Of a stretch of DNA of 59,130 nucleotides, positions 17,762-24,964 are shown piece by piece. Position 1 is the first letter of the stretch. Every line of letters starts with the position of its first letter. The notes below the pieces were generated by a model. That model ran no database searches and was not told the origin of the DNA. It saw only the letters and a list, made by a program, of their open reading frames with translations. Made by a program: the position numbers and the translations under genes. Source of the DNA: an uncultured Bacteroidales bacterium (GTDB lineage Bacteria > Bacteroidota > Bacteroidia > Bacteroidales > CHK158-818); the NCBI GenBank assembly GCA_949300615.1, contig CASGEW010000005.1:1-59130 (forward strand), read 5' to 3'.

Positions 17762-18510
17762 TGTTTTTCTCTTTTGGTCTCTTGCATGGCCCGCACGATA
17801 GCGGGAAAATCGTCAGACAGTTGAGCCATCGAAGGCAGCAGATAATCGGCTCCTGCATCGAGCAGAACCTGATCGGGTAACGGCCCCGTATTGACGGCCA
17901 CGGTAAAAATACCGGCCGCGACACCGGCCTCCACCCCTAACGGCGCATTCTCTACTACGAAAGCCTCGTTGGGACAAATTCCGTATTTGCGCAACCCCAT
18001 CAGGTAAGGTTCCGGATGAGGCTTGCCAAACTTGACATCGAAGGCTGTAACCATATACCGGGGATCGAATATGCCGGGGAAACTGCGGTTCAACCGGTCT
18101 ATGAGCGACACCTGTCCCGAACCGGTTACCAGAACCGGCTGCAACCCGGCAGCCTTCACCTGGCAAAGCAACTCATAGGCTCCCGGCATCCGTTGCGCCT
18201 CAGGCAGGGCGTTGAAATTTTCCGACTTCACCCGGTAGATACGCTGTTGCTCCTCTTCGGTTGCCGGCCGACCGTACATCCGTCGGTATAAAATATCAAT
18301 GGTACCGGCCCCGGTACGTCCCTCGTGCATATAAAACTCTTCGGGCGTACACGTTATTCCCAATCCCTGAATGGTCTTGTACCAGGCTTGGGTATGATTC
18401 TTCATCGAATCGTACAACACCCCGTCCATGTCAAAAAGAACGGCTTTGAGCGACATCTGCTCGTATCCATGCTTTTCCAGATATTGCTGGATAGCTGTTT
18501 TCAGTATCAT
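17758..18510 (-). CDS. HAD-superfamily phosphatase/phosphoglucomutase-like hydrolase
   Basis: A 250-residue HAD subfamily IA hydrolase. Motif I is FDMDGVLYDS with nucleophile D27 and acid D29; the alpha-helical cap follows (about 35-105); motif II is VLVTGSGQ; motif III and IV are represented by KFGKPHPEPYL and FVVENAPLGVEAGVAAG. The sequence is closest in feel to beta-phosphoglucomutase or sugar-phosphate phosphatases. An N-terminal extension of about 18 residues (starting MILKTAIQQYLEKHGYEQ) precedes the usual start; I kept it because homologues in the order have it too and no closer start gives better spacing. It lies 10 bases after the Sua5 gene and overlaps aroB. The substrate cannot be named. 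Confidence 0.88.
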   Translation of the reverse strand: MILKTAIQQYLEKHGYEQMSLKAVLFDMDGVLYDSMKNHTQAWYKTIQGLGITCTPEEFYMHEGRTGAGTIDILYRRMYGRPATEEEQQRIYRVKSENFNALPEAQRMPGAYELLCQVKAAGLQPVLVTGSGQVSLIDRLNRSFPGIFDPRYMVTAFDVKFGKPHPEPYLMGLRKYGICPNEAFVVENAPLGVEAGVAAGIFTVAVNTGPLPDQVLLDAGADYLLPSMAQLSDDFPAIVRAMQETKREKQ

Positions 18511-18520
18511 ATATTTTGGT

Positions 18521-19129
18521 TTACCAAATCAATTCACCTTTCCCCTGCCGGACGATTTCGGCCTCTTCCGAGGTACAATCCACCACCGTCGAGGGTTCCA
18601 ACCCGCCGTAACCGCCGTCGATAACCATATCGGCCGTACCTTCGTACTTCTCGGCTATCAGTTCCGGATCGGTAGAATATTCCAGCACCTGGTCATCGTC
18701 GTGCACCGATGTGGTCAAAAGCGGAGAGCCCAAAGCCTTCACCAGTTCGCGGACGATGGAGTTGTCGGGCACCCTTATCCCCACCGTTTTCCGGTTCTTA
18801 TATATCTTGGGCAGGTTGCTGTTCGTAGGCAGGATAAAGGTAAATGCACCGGGCAGGTTCTTCTTCATCAATTTAAAGTGTGCATCGCTCACCTTGACGT
18901 ACTGGCTCAAATTACTCAAATCCGAGCAGATGATGGAGAGATTCACTTTGGCCGGGTTGATGTTTTTCAAACGACAGATACGTTCGACGGCCCGGACATT
19001 CAACGCATCGCATCCGATGGCATACACCGTATCGGTAGGATAGACTACCAATCCGCCGTCCCGAAGCACATCGACCACCTTGTCTATCTCTTTCGGATTG
19101 GGGTTCTGGGGATAAATCTTTACCAACAT
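18521..19129 (-). CDS. tsaC: L-threonylcarbamoyladenylate synthase (Sua5/YrdC/TsaC family)
   Basis: Makes threonylcarbamoyl-AMP from threonine, bicarbonate and ATP, the first intermediate of the t6A tRNA modification. The 202-residue protein is a single YrdC domain without the C-terminal Sua5 extension. Visible features: GGLVVYPTDTVYAIGCDALN with the substrate-binding PTDT motif, CRLKNINPAKVNLSIIC (the usual KxR is changed in spacing), FTFILPTN, and VGIRVPDN near the C-terminal third, followed by SPLLTTSVH. It is first in the run tsaC-HAD-aroB-tsaE. The tRNA-Thr and SRP RNA genes lie just upstream on the same strand, separated by a terminator. Confidence 0.93.
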   Translation of the reverse strand: MLVKIYPQNPNPKEIDKVVDVLRDGGLVVYPTDTVYAIGCDALNVRAVERICRLKNINPAKVNLSIICSDLSNLSQYVKVSDAHFKLMKKNLPGAFTFILPTNSNLPKIYKNRKTVGIRVPDNSIVRELVKALGSPLLTTSVHDDDQVLEYSTDPELIAEKYEGTADMVIDGGYGGLEPSTVVDCTSEEAEIVRQGKGELIW

Positions 19130-19348
19130 GATCGTCTCTCTTTGTTTTGACCAACGGCCCTCGTTCCATCAGGTCGTTTTCGGACTACGAAGATACATTT
19201 AATTATCGGTAACCTTCAACTATTTAACAAAAAAAACGACGTTCGTCGAGCAGGTCCGGAGCCGCATCCGTCCGGAGCGGGTCGCCGTATTGTCAACTGC
19301 CTCCCCCTTACAATCACCTCTTTTGTCGGTACCTTACGCACCTGCACA

Positions 19349-19389
19349 AAAAAAGGTGCACCAAATGTTTCCTTTGACACACCTTTTTT
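19349..19389 (-). terminator. Terminator after the SRP RNA-tRNA unit
   Basis: Read on the minus strand, AAAAAAGGTG pairs with CACCTTTTTT, 10 bp, with the T-tract extending one base past the stem. It starts 6 bases after the 3' end of the tRNA-Thr. Confidence 0.85.
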
Positions 19390-19394
19390 CGTTG

Positions 19395-19468
19395 AGCCGA
19401 TAGAGGGATTCGAACCCACGACCCCGAGATTACAAATCACGTGCTCTGGCCAACTGAGCTATATCGGC
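19395..19468 (-). tRNA. tRNA-Thr (anticodon TGT)
   Basis: The 74-nt gene folds as a normal cloverleaf: acceptor GCCGATA/TATCGGC is perfect, the D stem is GCTC/GAGC, the anticodon loop is TTTGTAA with anticodon TGT (threonine), and the T loop is TTCGAAT. CCA is not encoded; the discriminator base is T. The anticodon stem (CGTGA/TCTCG) and the T stem (GTGGG/CCCTC) each hold one U-U mismatch. Position 37 is A next to U36, as needed for t6A modification. Confidence 0.96.
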
Positions 19469-19471
19469 AAG

Positions 19472-19569
19472 CGGGTAAGCTGACTACATCGCGCCGCTAC
19501 AACCAACTACCCTTGCTGCGGTCAAGCCCTGGGGGATTCGAAGGGAGCTGGCCGTGTAGGACTTACCCG
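19472..19569 (-). ncRNA. ffs: Signal recognition particle RNA, small bacterial type (4.5S-like)
   Basis: About 98 nt. The ends pair perfectly (CGGGTAAG with CTTACCCG), followed by CTACA/TGTAG and a longer helix CAGCTCCCTT/AAGGGTAGTTG. The tip holds CCCCCAGGGCTTGACCGCAG followed by CAAGGG, which matches the Ffh-binding domain with its AGG...GCAGCAAGG pattern; the apical loop reads GCTTGA between GG and CC and not GGAA. The 3' end lies 3 bases before the 5' end of the tRNA-Thr gene. I recognise it from the domain IV pattern and the fold, not from a covariance search. Confidence 0.85.
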
Positions 19570-19573
19570 GCTG

Positions 19574-19603
19574 CAAAGGTAGCCATTTTTTTTACTCCGG
19601 CAA
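19574..19603 (-). promoter_or_regulatory. Promoter of the SRP RNA-tRNA-Thr unit
   Basis: On the minus strand TTG (19601-19603), 19 bases, TACCTTTG (19574-19581): an exact Bacteroidota promoter. Only 4 bases separate the -7 box from the first base of the SRP RNA stem, so the RNA starts essentially at the transcription start site. Confidence 0.8.
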
Positions 19604-19773
19604 CCCTCCATCCAAAAAAAATTCGTTAAGACACTCCTTAGAGGCTGATTATAAGGGCCTCGCTTAACATCTTTTCCCACAATCCCGATCGTTACACCAA
19701 TACAAGAAGCAGAAAAACACCCCCAAAACCCTCTCCTGTTAAAAAATAAACGTTAATACAGGAGCGGCATTTC

Positions 19774-19801
19774 TTTGCCTCGGTAAAGTTTCATACATTT
19801 G
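19774..19801 (+). promoter_or_regulatory. Probable promoter of the DUF4199-apbE gene run
   Basis: TTTG (19774-19777), 16 bases, TACATTTG (19794-19801). The -7 box is exact; the spacer is a little short. The predicted start leaves about 45 nt before the ATG at 19854. A 7-bp inverted repeat (CTCCTGT 19733-19739, ACAGGAG 19758-19764) lies just upstream. Confidence 0.5.
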
Positions 19802-19853
19802 TAGTATATTTCGATACGTATGTCATCTACACAAAACCAAGATAGGAACAAAT

Positions 19854-20396
19854 ATGGAAAATAACAGACCTGTTTCTCTTACAAAATGCGCCATGGAATA
19901 CGGGTTATATATGTCCGTTTACCTGTTAATCCTATTTTTGTGTTTCATCAACAGCCAGCTCCCCTTTATCGGGACCGTTTTAATGGCCCTGTTCATCCTG
20001 GTGCCGTTCGTCCTGTACAAACTGATTTTGCGATATGCCCTGCTGATTCCCCGTGAACAGGCGATATTCTCACACTTGTGGTTATTCGGTATTCTGCTGA
20101 TGGTTTTTGCATCCATCCCCACAGGGCTTGTCCAGTATATCTATCACCAATACATCAACCCCGCATGGTTCGGGCAACAGATAGAACTCATGCAAGCCTC
20201 GTTCGCCTCGATAGAGAATCCGGACAAGTTCCTCTCCGACTTAAAACAACAGTTGGACCTGCTCATCGAACCCACGGCCATCGAGCTGACTGTACAGTAT
20301 ATGTGGCTGACGGCGTTTCTGGGAACATTTGCCTCGCTGCTGGCAGCACTTTTTGCCGTTTCCGCCCGCAGGCGAAAACCCGACATCCGATTATAA
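19854..20396 (+). CDS. DUF4199 family membrane protein
   Basis: A 180-residue inner-membrane protein with four hydrophobic segments: about 18-36, 39-61, 72-92 and 146-166. The pattern (a first helix pair, a helix ending in a glycine/proline loop, a long soluble loop with LMQASFASIENPDKFLSDLKQQ, then a last helix and a basic tail) fits the Bacteroidota DUF4199 family, whose function is unknown. The next gene, a GT2 glycosyltransferase, starts 13 bases after the stop. DUF4199 genes are commonly found beside such glycosyltransferases in this order, which hints at a joint role in envelope glycan or lipid-linked sugar synthesis; that is inference only. Confidence 0.8.
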   Translation: MENNRPVSLTKCAMEYGLYMSVYLLILFLCFINSQLPFIGTVLMALFILVPFVLYKLILRYALLIPREQAIFSHLWLFGILLMVFASIPTGLVQYIYHQYINPAWFGQQIELMQASFASIENPDKFLSDLKQQLDLLIEPTAIELTVQYMWLTAFLGTFASLLAALFAVSARRRKPDIRL

Positions 20397-20409
20397 CACA
20401 CACCAGACC

Positions 20410-21360
20410 ATGGATATTTCATTAGTCATACCCTTATACAACGAAGCCGAATCATTGCCCGAGCTTACCCAATGGATCACCCGGGTGATGGAAGAAAACC
20501 ACTTCTCGTACGAAATCCTGTTCATCAACGACGGCAGTACCGACGCCTCTTGGCAAGTAATCGAATCGTTGAAAAAGCAATACCCCGACACGGTAAAAGG
20601 GATCAAATTCCGCCGGAATTACGGGAAGTCCCCCGCCCTCTTCGTGGGGTTTGAAAAGGCCGCCGGCGATGTTGTCATCACCATGGATGCCGATTTGCAG
20701 GACAGTCCCGACGAAATACCCGAACTCTACCGAATGATTACCGAAGAGAAATACGACTTGGTATCGGGGTGGAAAAAGAAACGTTACGACCCGCTCTCCA
20801 AGACACTGCCCACCAAACTGTTCAATGCCACGGCCCGCCAAGTTACCGGCATCCGCCTGCACGACTTCAACTGCGGCTTAAAGGCCTACCGCAACGAGGT
20901 GGTAAAAAGCATCGAAGTGTACGGCGATATGCACCGGTACATCCCCTACCTGGCCAAAAATGCCGGCTATGGGCGCATCGGCGAGAAGGTAGTACACCAC
21001 CAGGCCCGCAAATACGGCGTTACCAAATTCGGGATGAACCGCTTTGTCAACGGCTACCTGGACCTGATGACACTCTGGTTCTTCTCCAAATTCGGCGTAA
21101 AGCCCATGCACTTCTTCGGGCTGTTGGGCAGCGCGGTTTTCGTATTGGGGCTATTGGCCACCATCGGGATTGGCGTCAACAAACTCTATGCCCTGCACGC
21201 CAACCTTCCCGCACGGCTGGTTACAGACTCTCCCTATTTTTACCTGGCCCTGACAGCCATGATCGTAGGGACACAGCTTTTCCTGACCGGATTTTTGGGC
21301 GAACTGATTTCGCGCAACTCCACCGAACGCAACAAATACAACATCGAAAAAGAGATATAA
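20410..21360 (+). CDS. GT2 family glycosyltransferase (polyprenyl-phosphate sugar transferase-like)
   Basis: A 316-residue membrane glycosyltransferase. The ATG at 20410 starts right at the first strand (MDISLVIPLYNEAESL); the longer open frame overlaps DUF4199 and is not used. The GT-A domain covers residues 1-225: IPLYNE, INDGSTD, FRRNYGKSPAL, the metal motif MDADLQDSPDEIPE and the acceptor segment HDFNCGLKAYRNEVV. Two C-terminal membrane helices (about 235-260 and 277-302) follow, the layout of DPM1/GtrB-type enzymes that move a sugar from a nucleotide to undecaprenyl phosphate. The donor sugar is unknown. Confidence 0.92.
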   Translation: MDISLVIPLYNEAESLPELTQWITRVMEENHFSYEILFINDGSTDASWQVIESLKKQYPDTVKGIKFRRNYGKSPALFVGFEKAAGDVVITMDADLQDSPDEIPELYRMITEEKYDLVSGWKKKRYDPLSKTLPTKLFNATARQVTGIRLHDFNCGLKAYRNEVVKSIEVYGDMHRYIPYLAKNAGYGRIGEKVVHHQARKYGVTKFGMNRFVNGYLDLMTLWFFSKFGVKPMHFFGLLGSAVFVLGLLATIGIGVNKLYALHANLPARLVTDSPYFYLALTAMIVGTQLFLTGFLGELISRNSTERNKYNIEKEI

Positions 21361-21363
21361 CCT

Positions 21364-21897
21364 ATGAAAACCGATCATCTGGAACCATTCCATACATTAT
21401 CCCAACAACGTTATTCCGTCAGAGACTACGCCGACACGCCGGTAAGTAAAGAGCAGATAGAGGCATTGCTCGACACGGTTCGGCTGGCACCCTCGGCCGT
21501 CAACCGGCAGCCGTGGATATTTATTGTCATTACCCAACCCGAGGTAAAAGAGAAAATACAACGCTGCTACGCGCGCGAATGGCTCCGGACAGCACCGGCA
21601 TACATCGTCATCTGCGGCGACCACTCCACCTCGTGGAAACGTCCCTCAGACGGCAAAGACCATTGCGACATCGACATCGCCATCTGCACCGAACACCTTT
21701 GCCTGGCGGCTACACAGATGGGACTGGGAACGTGTTGGGTCTGCAACTTCGACGCCCGGCAATGTGCCGACATCCTGTCGTTACCGTCCCACATCGAACC
21801 GATCGTCATCGTCCCGATAGGCTATGCCAAGGAGCCCCGCGTTCCTGAAAAAAGCCGCAAACCGCTAACAGAAATCATCCGATGGGAAAAATACTAA
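21364..21897 (+). CDS. Nitroreductase family flavoprotein
   Basis: A 177-residue FMN-dependent oxidoreductase of the nitroreductase fold. Visible: the N-terminal RYSVRDYADTPVSKEQIEALLDTVRLAPSAVNRQPW block with the FMN-phosphate Arg and the Ser-x-x-x-x-Gln-Pro motif, the middle DIDIAICTEHLCLAATQMGLGTCWVCNFD and the C-terminal PIVIVPIGYAKE. These enzymes reduce nitro groups, quinones or flavins with NAD(P)H; short anaerobe versions have no defined substrate. It starts 3 bases after the glycosyltransferase stop and overlaps the next gene by 16 bases, so it belongs to the same transcript. Confidence 0.93.
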   Translation: MKTDHLEPFHTLSQQRYSVRDYADTPVSKEQIEALLDTVRLAPSAVNRQPWIFIVITQPEVKEKIQRCYAREWLRTAPAYIVICGDHSTSWKRPSDGKDHCDIDIAICTEHLCLAATQMGLGTCWVCNFDARQCADILSLPSHIEPIVIVPIGYAKEPRVPEKSRKPLTEIIRWEKY

Positions 21898-22403
21898 CAT
21901 ACCTGTTCCCCCTCTTCGGGCTCATCCCGTTCCTGGCAGCCATCCTGCACGCCTGCAACGACGCCGGCTGCATGGATAACCGCAGCAGCATCCCCTTTGC
22001 ACAATTCTACCAGAAGGGAAACCTATACACTACCATATCGGTCGATTCGCTGACCATTTACGGCATCGGGCAAAAAAACGACTCGCTGATTGTCGATAGC
22101 GCCCGATCGCTTTCCAGCGTCAGCCTGCCATTCCGCAACGACGACTCGATAACCCAGTTCGTACTGCAATACAACTATACCTGGAACAAGAGCCGGCAAT
22201 CGAACGATACGCTGACCTTCATCTACCGACCATACGTGTATTTCGCCTCGGTAGATTGCGGCGTCATGTTCAACTATACCCTGAAAGAGGGACTGTACAC
22301 CCGCCACATCTTAGACTCGGTGATTATCGTAACGTCCGAGATAACCAACCAAAACATCGAAAACATCAAACTCGTATTCCCCGCAGAAGAAAATGAAGAG
22401 TAG
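21882..22403 (+). CDS. DUF6452-like exported protein
   Basis: A 173-residue protein with an N-terminal signal (TYLFPLFGLIPFLAAILHAC); the Cys at about residue 25 in LHACND could be a lipidation site, although the preceding residues are not an ideal lipobox. The mature part is beta-rich with repeated short strands (SVDSLTIYGIG, FVLQYNYTWN, DTLTFIYRPYVYF) and matches my memory of DUF6452 proteins that are found next to DUF6048 barrels in Bacteroidales. The start overlaps the nitroreductase end by 16 bases, and its end overlaps the next gene by 11 bases. The function is unknown; a pair with the next outer-membrane protein is likely. Confidence 0.7.
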   Translation: MGKILTYLFPLFGLIPFLAAILHACNDAGCMDNRSSIPFAQFYQKGNLYTTISVDSLTIYGIGQKNDSLIVDSARSLSSVSLPFRNDDSITQFVLQYNYTWNKSRQSNDTLTFIYRPYVYFASVDCGVMFNYTLKEGLYTRHILDSVIIVTSEITNQNIENIKLVFPAEENEE

Positions 22404-23187
22404 ATTTCTCATAGCCATCCTCGCCTTGTGGGTTCTGTCGCTATCGGCACAAGCCCAGGAATACGAACGCAAACTCTCCCCCAGAGGGAAAGAGAAAGCC
22501 CGACAGGAGCAGATGCGGACCGCTACACAAAAAGAGGAAAAGCCCAAAGTACAATACCCCTTGTTGAACGGTCTGATGATCGGTGTCGATCTATTCGATC
22601 CGGCAGCCAGGCTTTTCGGCCAAAAATACGGCTCCTACCAAGTAAGCGCCGAGCTGAACCTGTACAACCGTTTCTTCCCCATTTGGGAGATAGGTATCGG
22701 GAGCGCTAAGGACACCCCCGAGGATCAGAACTTTACCTACGAAGGGAAACCGGCACTCTACAACCGTATCGGGATGAATTACAACTTCCGCTACGGCAGC
22801 GAAAGCCCTAACTTTTTTTACGTGGGAATACGGTACGGATTCTCCTCCTTCACATACGACATCACCGACATTTCCATCAACTCGCCCTACTGGGACCAAA
22901 CCTTTCAGGAGAACATCCTCGACCAGAAATCGACCGCCCACTGGCTCGAATTTGTCGGAGGCATCCGCGTAAAGATCATCGACAACCTCTATATGGGATG
23001 GAGCATCCGCTACAAACGGACACTATCCGTATCCAAGACCCCCCAGGCATCGCCCTGGTACATCCCCGGATTCGGGACAAAAGACTCCAACTTCGGGTTT
23101 GCATACACCCTGTCGTACAACATTCCCATCCGGAGCAAACTAAAACCGAAAAAAACAGAACAGGCAATTCCCCCGCTTAACCCATGA
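22393..23187 (+). CDS. DUF6048-like outer-membrane beta-barrel protein
   Basis: A 264-residue protein with a signal peptide (MKSRFLIAILALWVLSLSAQAQ), a basic linker (about 23-55) and a predicted barrel: GLMIGVDLFDPAARLFGQKYGSYQ, then alternating strands such as PNFFYVGIRYGFSSFTYDI and LYMGWSIRYKRTLS. The last strand (FAYTLSYNIPI) is followed by a short hydrophilic tail, so the C-terminal aromatic signal is not at the very end. This fits DUF6048, a PorT-like barrel family of Bacteroidales. It overlaps both neighbours (11 bases before, 4 bases after as ATGA), so translation is coupled across the set. Confidence 0.72.
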   Translation: MKSRFLIAILALWVLSLSAQAQEYERKLSPRGKEKARQEQMRTATQKEEKPKVQYPLLNGLMIGVDLFDPAARLFGQKYGSYQVSAELNLYNRFFPIWEIGIGSAKDTPEDQNFTYEGKPALYNRIGMNYNFRYGSESPNFFYVGIRYGFSSFTYDITDISINSPYWDQTFQENILDQKSTAHWLEFVGGIRVKIIDNLYMGWSIRYKRTLSVSKTPQASPWYIPGFGTKDSNFGFAYTLSYNIPIRSKLKPKKTEQAIPPLNP

Positions 23188-23753
23188 CCTTTTTAGAGAT
23201 ACTACTTCTATCGCTGGCACTATCCATGGACAGCTTCGCCATCTCCCTGACAAGTGGAGTAATCATGCGTACCCCATCGGTTTGGAGAACCGTAAAAATC
23301 GCGCTTTTCTTAGCCGTATTTCAAGCCGCCATGCCGCTCATAGGCTGGTTCATCGGAGGAGAGTTCAAACACTTTATCGAAGATTGCGACCACTGGATCG
23401 TCTTTGCCATCCTGCTCTTTTTAGGAGGGAAGATGATTATCGAGTCCATACGCCACCAAGACGAAGAGCACGCCTGCTTCGACCCCTCCAACACCAAAAC
23501 CCTGATAGGGCTGTCGCTGGCCACCAGCATAGATGCCTTGGCCGTAGGCATATCATTGGCATTTTTGGGGCAAACCCTGCTGGTTACCCTGCTGACTTTG
23601 GGCATCACCACCTTTATCTGTTCAGTAGCAGGTATCCGCATCGGTGCCCGGTTTGGCAAACGGATGAAATCGGGAGCCGAAATCCTGGGCGGGATATTGT
23701 TAATCCTTATCGGTGTCCGCGTCTTGATAGAACATTTGGCAGATTGCAACTAA
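23184..23753 (+). CDS. mntP: Putative manganese efflux pump MntP
   Basis: A 189-residue inner-membrane protein with six predicted helices in two repeats, each carrying the family's acidic signature: LSMDSFAISLTSGV near residue 14 and ATSIDALAVGISLAF near residue 115. The DxxA and its repeat are the metal-binding positions known for MntP of enterobacteria, which exports Mn(II). A short soluble loop (RHQDEEHACFDPSN) divides the halves. It overlaps the DUF6048 gene by 4 bases. No Mn riboswitch (yybP-ykoY) is visible, which is expected for a gene inside an operon. Confidence 0.95.
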   Translation: MTFLEILLLSLALSMDSFAISLTSGVIMRTPSVWRTVKIALFLAVFQAAMPLIGWFIGGEFKHFIEDCDHWIVFAILLFLGGKMIIESIRHQDEEHACFDPSNTKTLIGLSLATSIDALAVGISLAFLGQTLLVTLLTLGITTFICSVAGIRIGARFGKRMKSGAEILGGILLILIGVRVLIEHLADCN

Positions 23754-23768
23754 CTTAACCGTACCGAC

Positions 23769-24794
23769 ATGAATAAAACCAAAGGCTTCATTGCCGCCCT
23801 CCTATTCTTACTTGTTTTCTTATCCATCTATTTTTTCCGGGAAGAGTCTCCCCAACCCTACCAGGCAAACAGCGGGATGATTTTCGGAACCCTCTACAAC
23901 ATCAAATACCAATACAAAAAAGACATACAAGCCGACATCGAAGCAGAGTTAAAGCGGTTCGAACTTTCGCTCTCGCCCTTCAACCCCAACTCGGTCATCG
24001 CCCGTATCAACAACAACGACCCTGACATCCGGGCCGATGAATGGTTTACCACCGTATTCAACAAGTCGAAAGAGATCTACCAACTGAGTAATGGATACTT
24101 CGACCCCACGGTCTCTCCACTGATCAACGCCTGGGGATTCGGGTTCGAGAAAAGCGACTCCATTACCCAGGAACTGATAGACAGCCTGCTCGTTTTCGTA
24201 GGGATGGATAAAATATCGCTCTCCCCGGAGGGGAAAGCCATCAAGTCCGACCCGCGTATCAAGCTCGACTTCTCGGCCATCGCCAAAGGCTACGGCTGCG
24301 ATGTGGTGGGTACCTACTTGGAGAAACGGGGTATCCGCAATTTCATGGTCGAAATCGGGGGCGAAGTCGTGGCACGAGGGGTGAATCCCTCCGGCAACTG
24401 TTGGCGTCTGGGTATCCGTGTACCCAAAGAGGGCGATGCGGCGGGCCCCATCCCCTGGATAGAAAAAATAGCGTTGTGCGATGCCGCCATGGCCACATCG
24501 GGCAATTACCTGAATTACCGTATCAAGGACGGGAAAAAGTTTGCCCACACCATCAACCCCAAAGATGGCAAACCCATACAACGTTCGCTTCTCAGCGCAA
24601 CAGTCTTATCAAAAGATTGCATGACGGCCGACGCCCTGGCCACCACGTTCATGGTAGTAGGATTAGAGAAGGCGATGGAGATAGCCGAATCGCTACCCGA
24701 TGTAGAGGCCTATTTCATCTCGGCCAGCGAAACAGATACTACCGGATACCACATCACCCAAACCTCGGGGATGAAGCAGCATATCGTACCCTAA
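23769..24794 (+). CDS. apbE: FAD:protein FMN transferase (ApbE)
   Basis: Attaches FMN covalently to Thr or Ser of target flavoproteins such as NqrB/NqrC or RnfG outside the cytoplasmic membrane. The 341-residue protein starts with a hydrophobic anchor (about 8-23) with no lipobox. Family features: NSGMIFGTLYNIKYQY, LSPFNPNSVIARIN, NGYFDPTVSPLINAWGF, IKLDFSAIAKGYGCDVV, MVEIGGEVVARG and, near the C-terminus, AHTINPKDGKPIQRSLLSATVLSKDCMTADALAT, which holds the Mg-binding Asp/Thr region. It is last in the seven-gene run and is followed by two hairpins. Confidence 0.96.
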   Translation: MNKTKGFIAALLFLLVFLSIYFFREESPQPYQANSGMIFGTLYNIKYQYKKDIQADIEAELKRFELSLSPFNPNSVIARINNNDPDIRADEWFTTVFNKSKEIYQLSNGYFDPTVSPLINAWGFGFEKSDSITQELIDSLLVFVGMDKISLSPEGKAIKSDPRIKLDFSAIAKGYGCDVVGTYLEKRGIRNFMVEIGGEVVARGVNPSGNCWRLGIRVPKEGDAAGPIPWIEKIALCDAAMATSGNYLNYRIKDGKKFAHTINPKDGKPIQRSLLSATVLSKDCMTADALATTFMVVGLEKAMEIAESLPDVEAYFISASETDTTGYHITQTSGMKQHIVP

Positions 24795-24799
24795 AAAAT

Positions 24800-24852
24800 A
24801 AGGCAGCCCCTTTTTCAGTACACACACTCAAACTGAAAAAGAAGACTGCCTT
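24800..24852 (+). terminator. First of two hairpins after apbE
   Basis: AAGGCAG (24800-24806) pairs with CTGCCTT (24846-24852), with an inner TTTTTCAGT/ACTGAAAAA stem separated by a small internal loop. It starts 6 bases after the apbE stop. No T-tract follows. Confidence 0.6.
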
Positions 24853-24853
24853 G

Positions 24854-24907
24854 AATCGTACTCTCCGAACATTCCGATCAAGGAGTTATTGGAGAGTACG
24901 ATTTTTT
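24854..24907 (+). terminator. Second hairpin after apbE, with T-tract
   Basis: A perfect 13-bp stem (AATCGTACTCTCC with GGAGAGTACGATT) with a 24-nt loop, running into TTTTTT. It lies one base beyond the previous hairpin and looks like the true intrinsic terminator of the operon. Confidence 0.75.
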
Positions 24908-24964
24908 CGCTCCGTCCAAACAACCAACAAACAATTTGAACCAAACGGAGTGTATTTATCCGCG

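Noticed and set aside
19216-19440. A 74-codon minus-strand frame
   Set aside because: It runs through the tRNA-Thr gene and its terminator, so it is not a protein gene.
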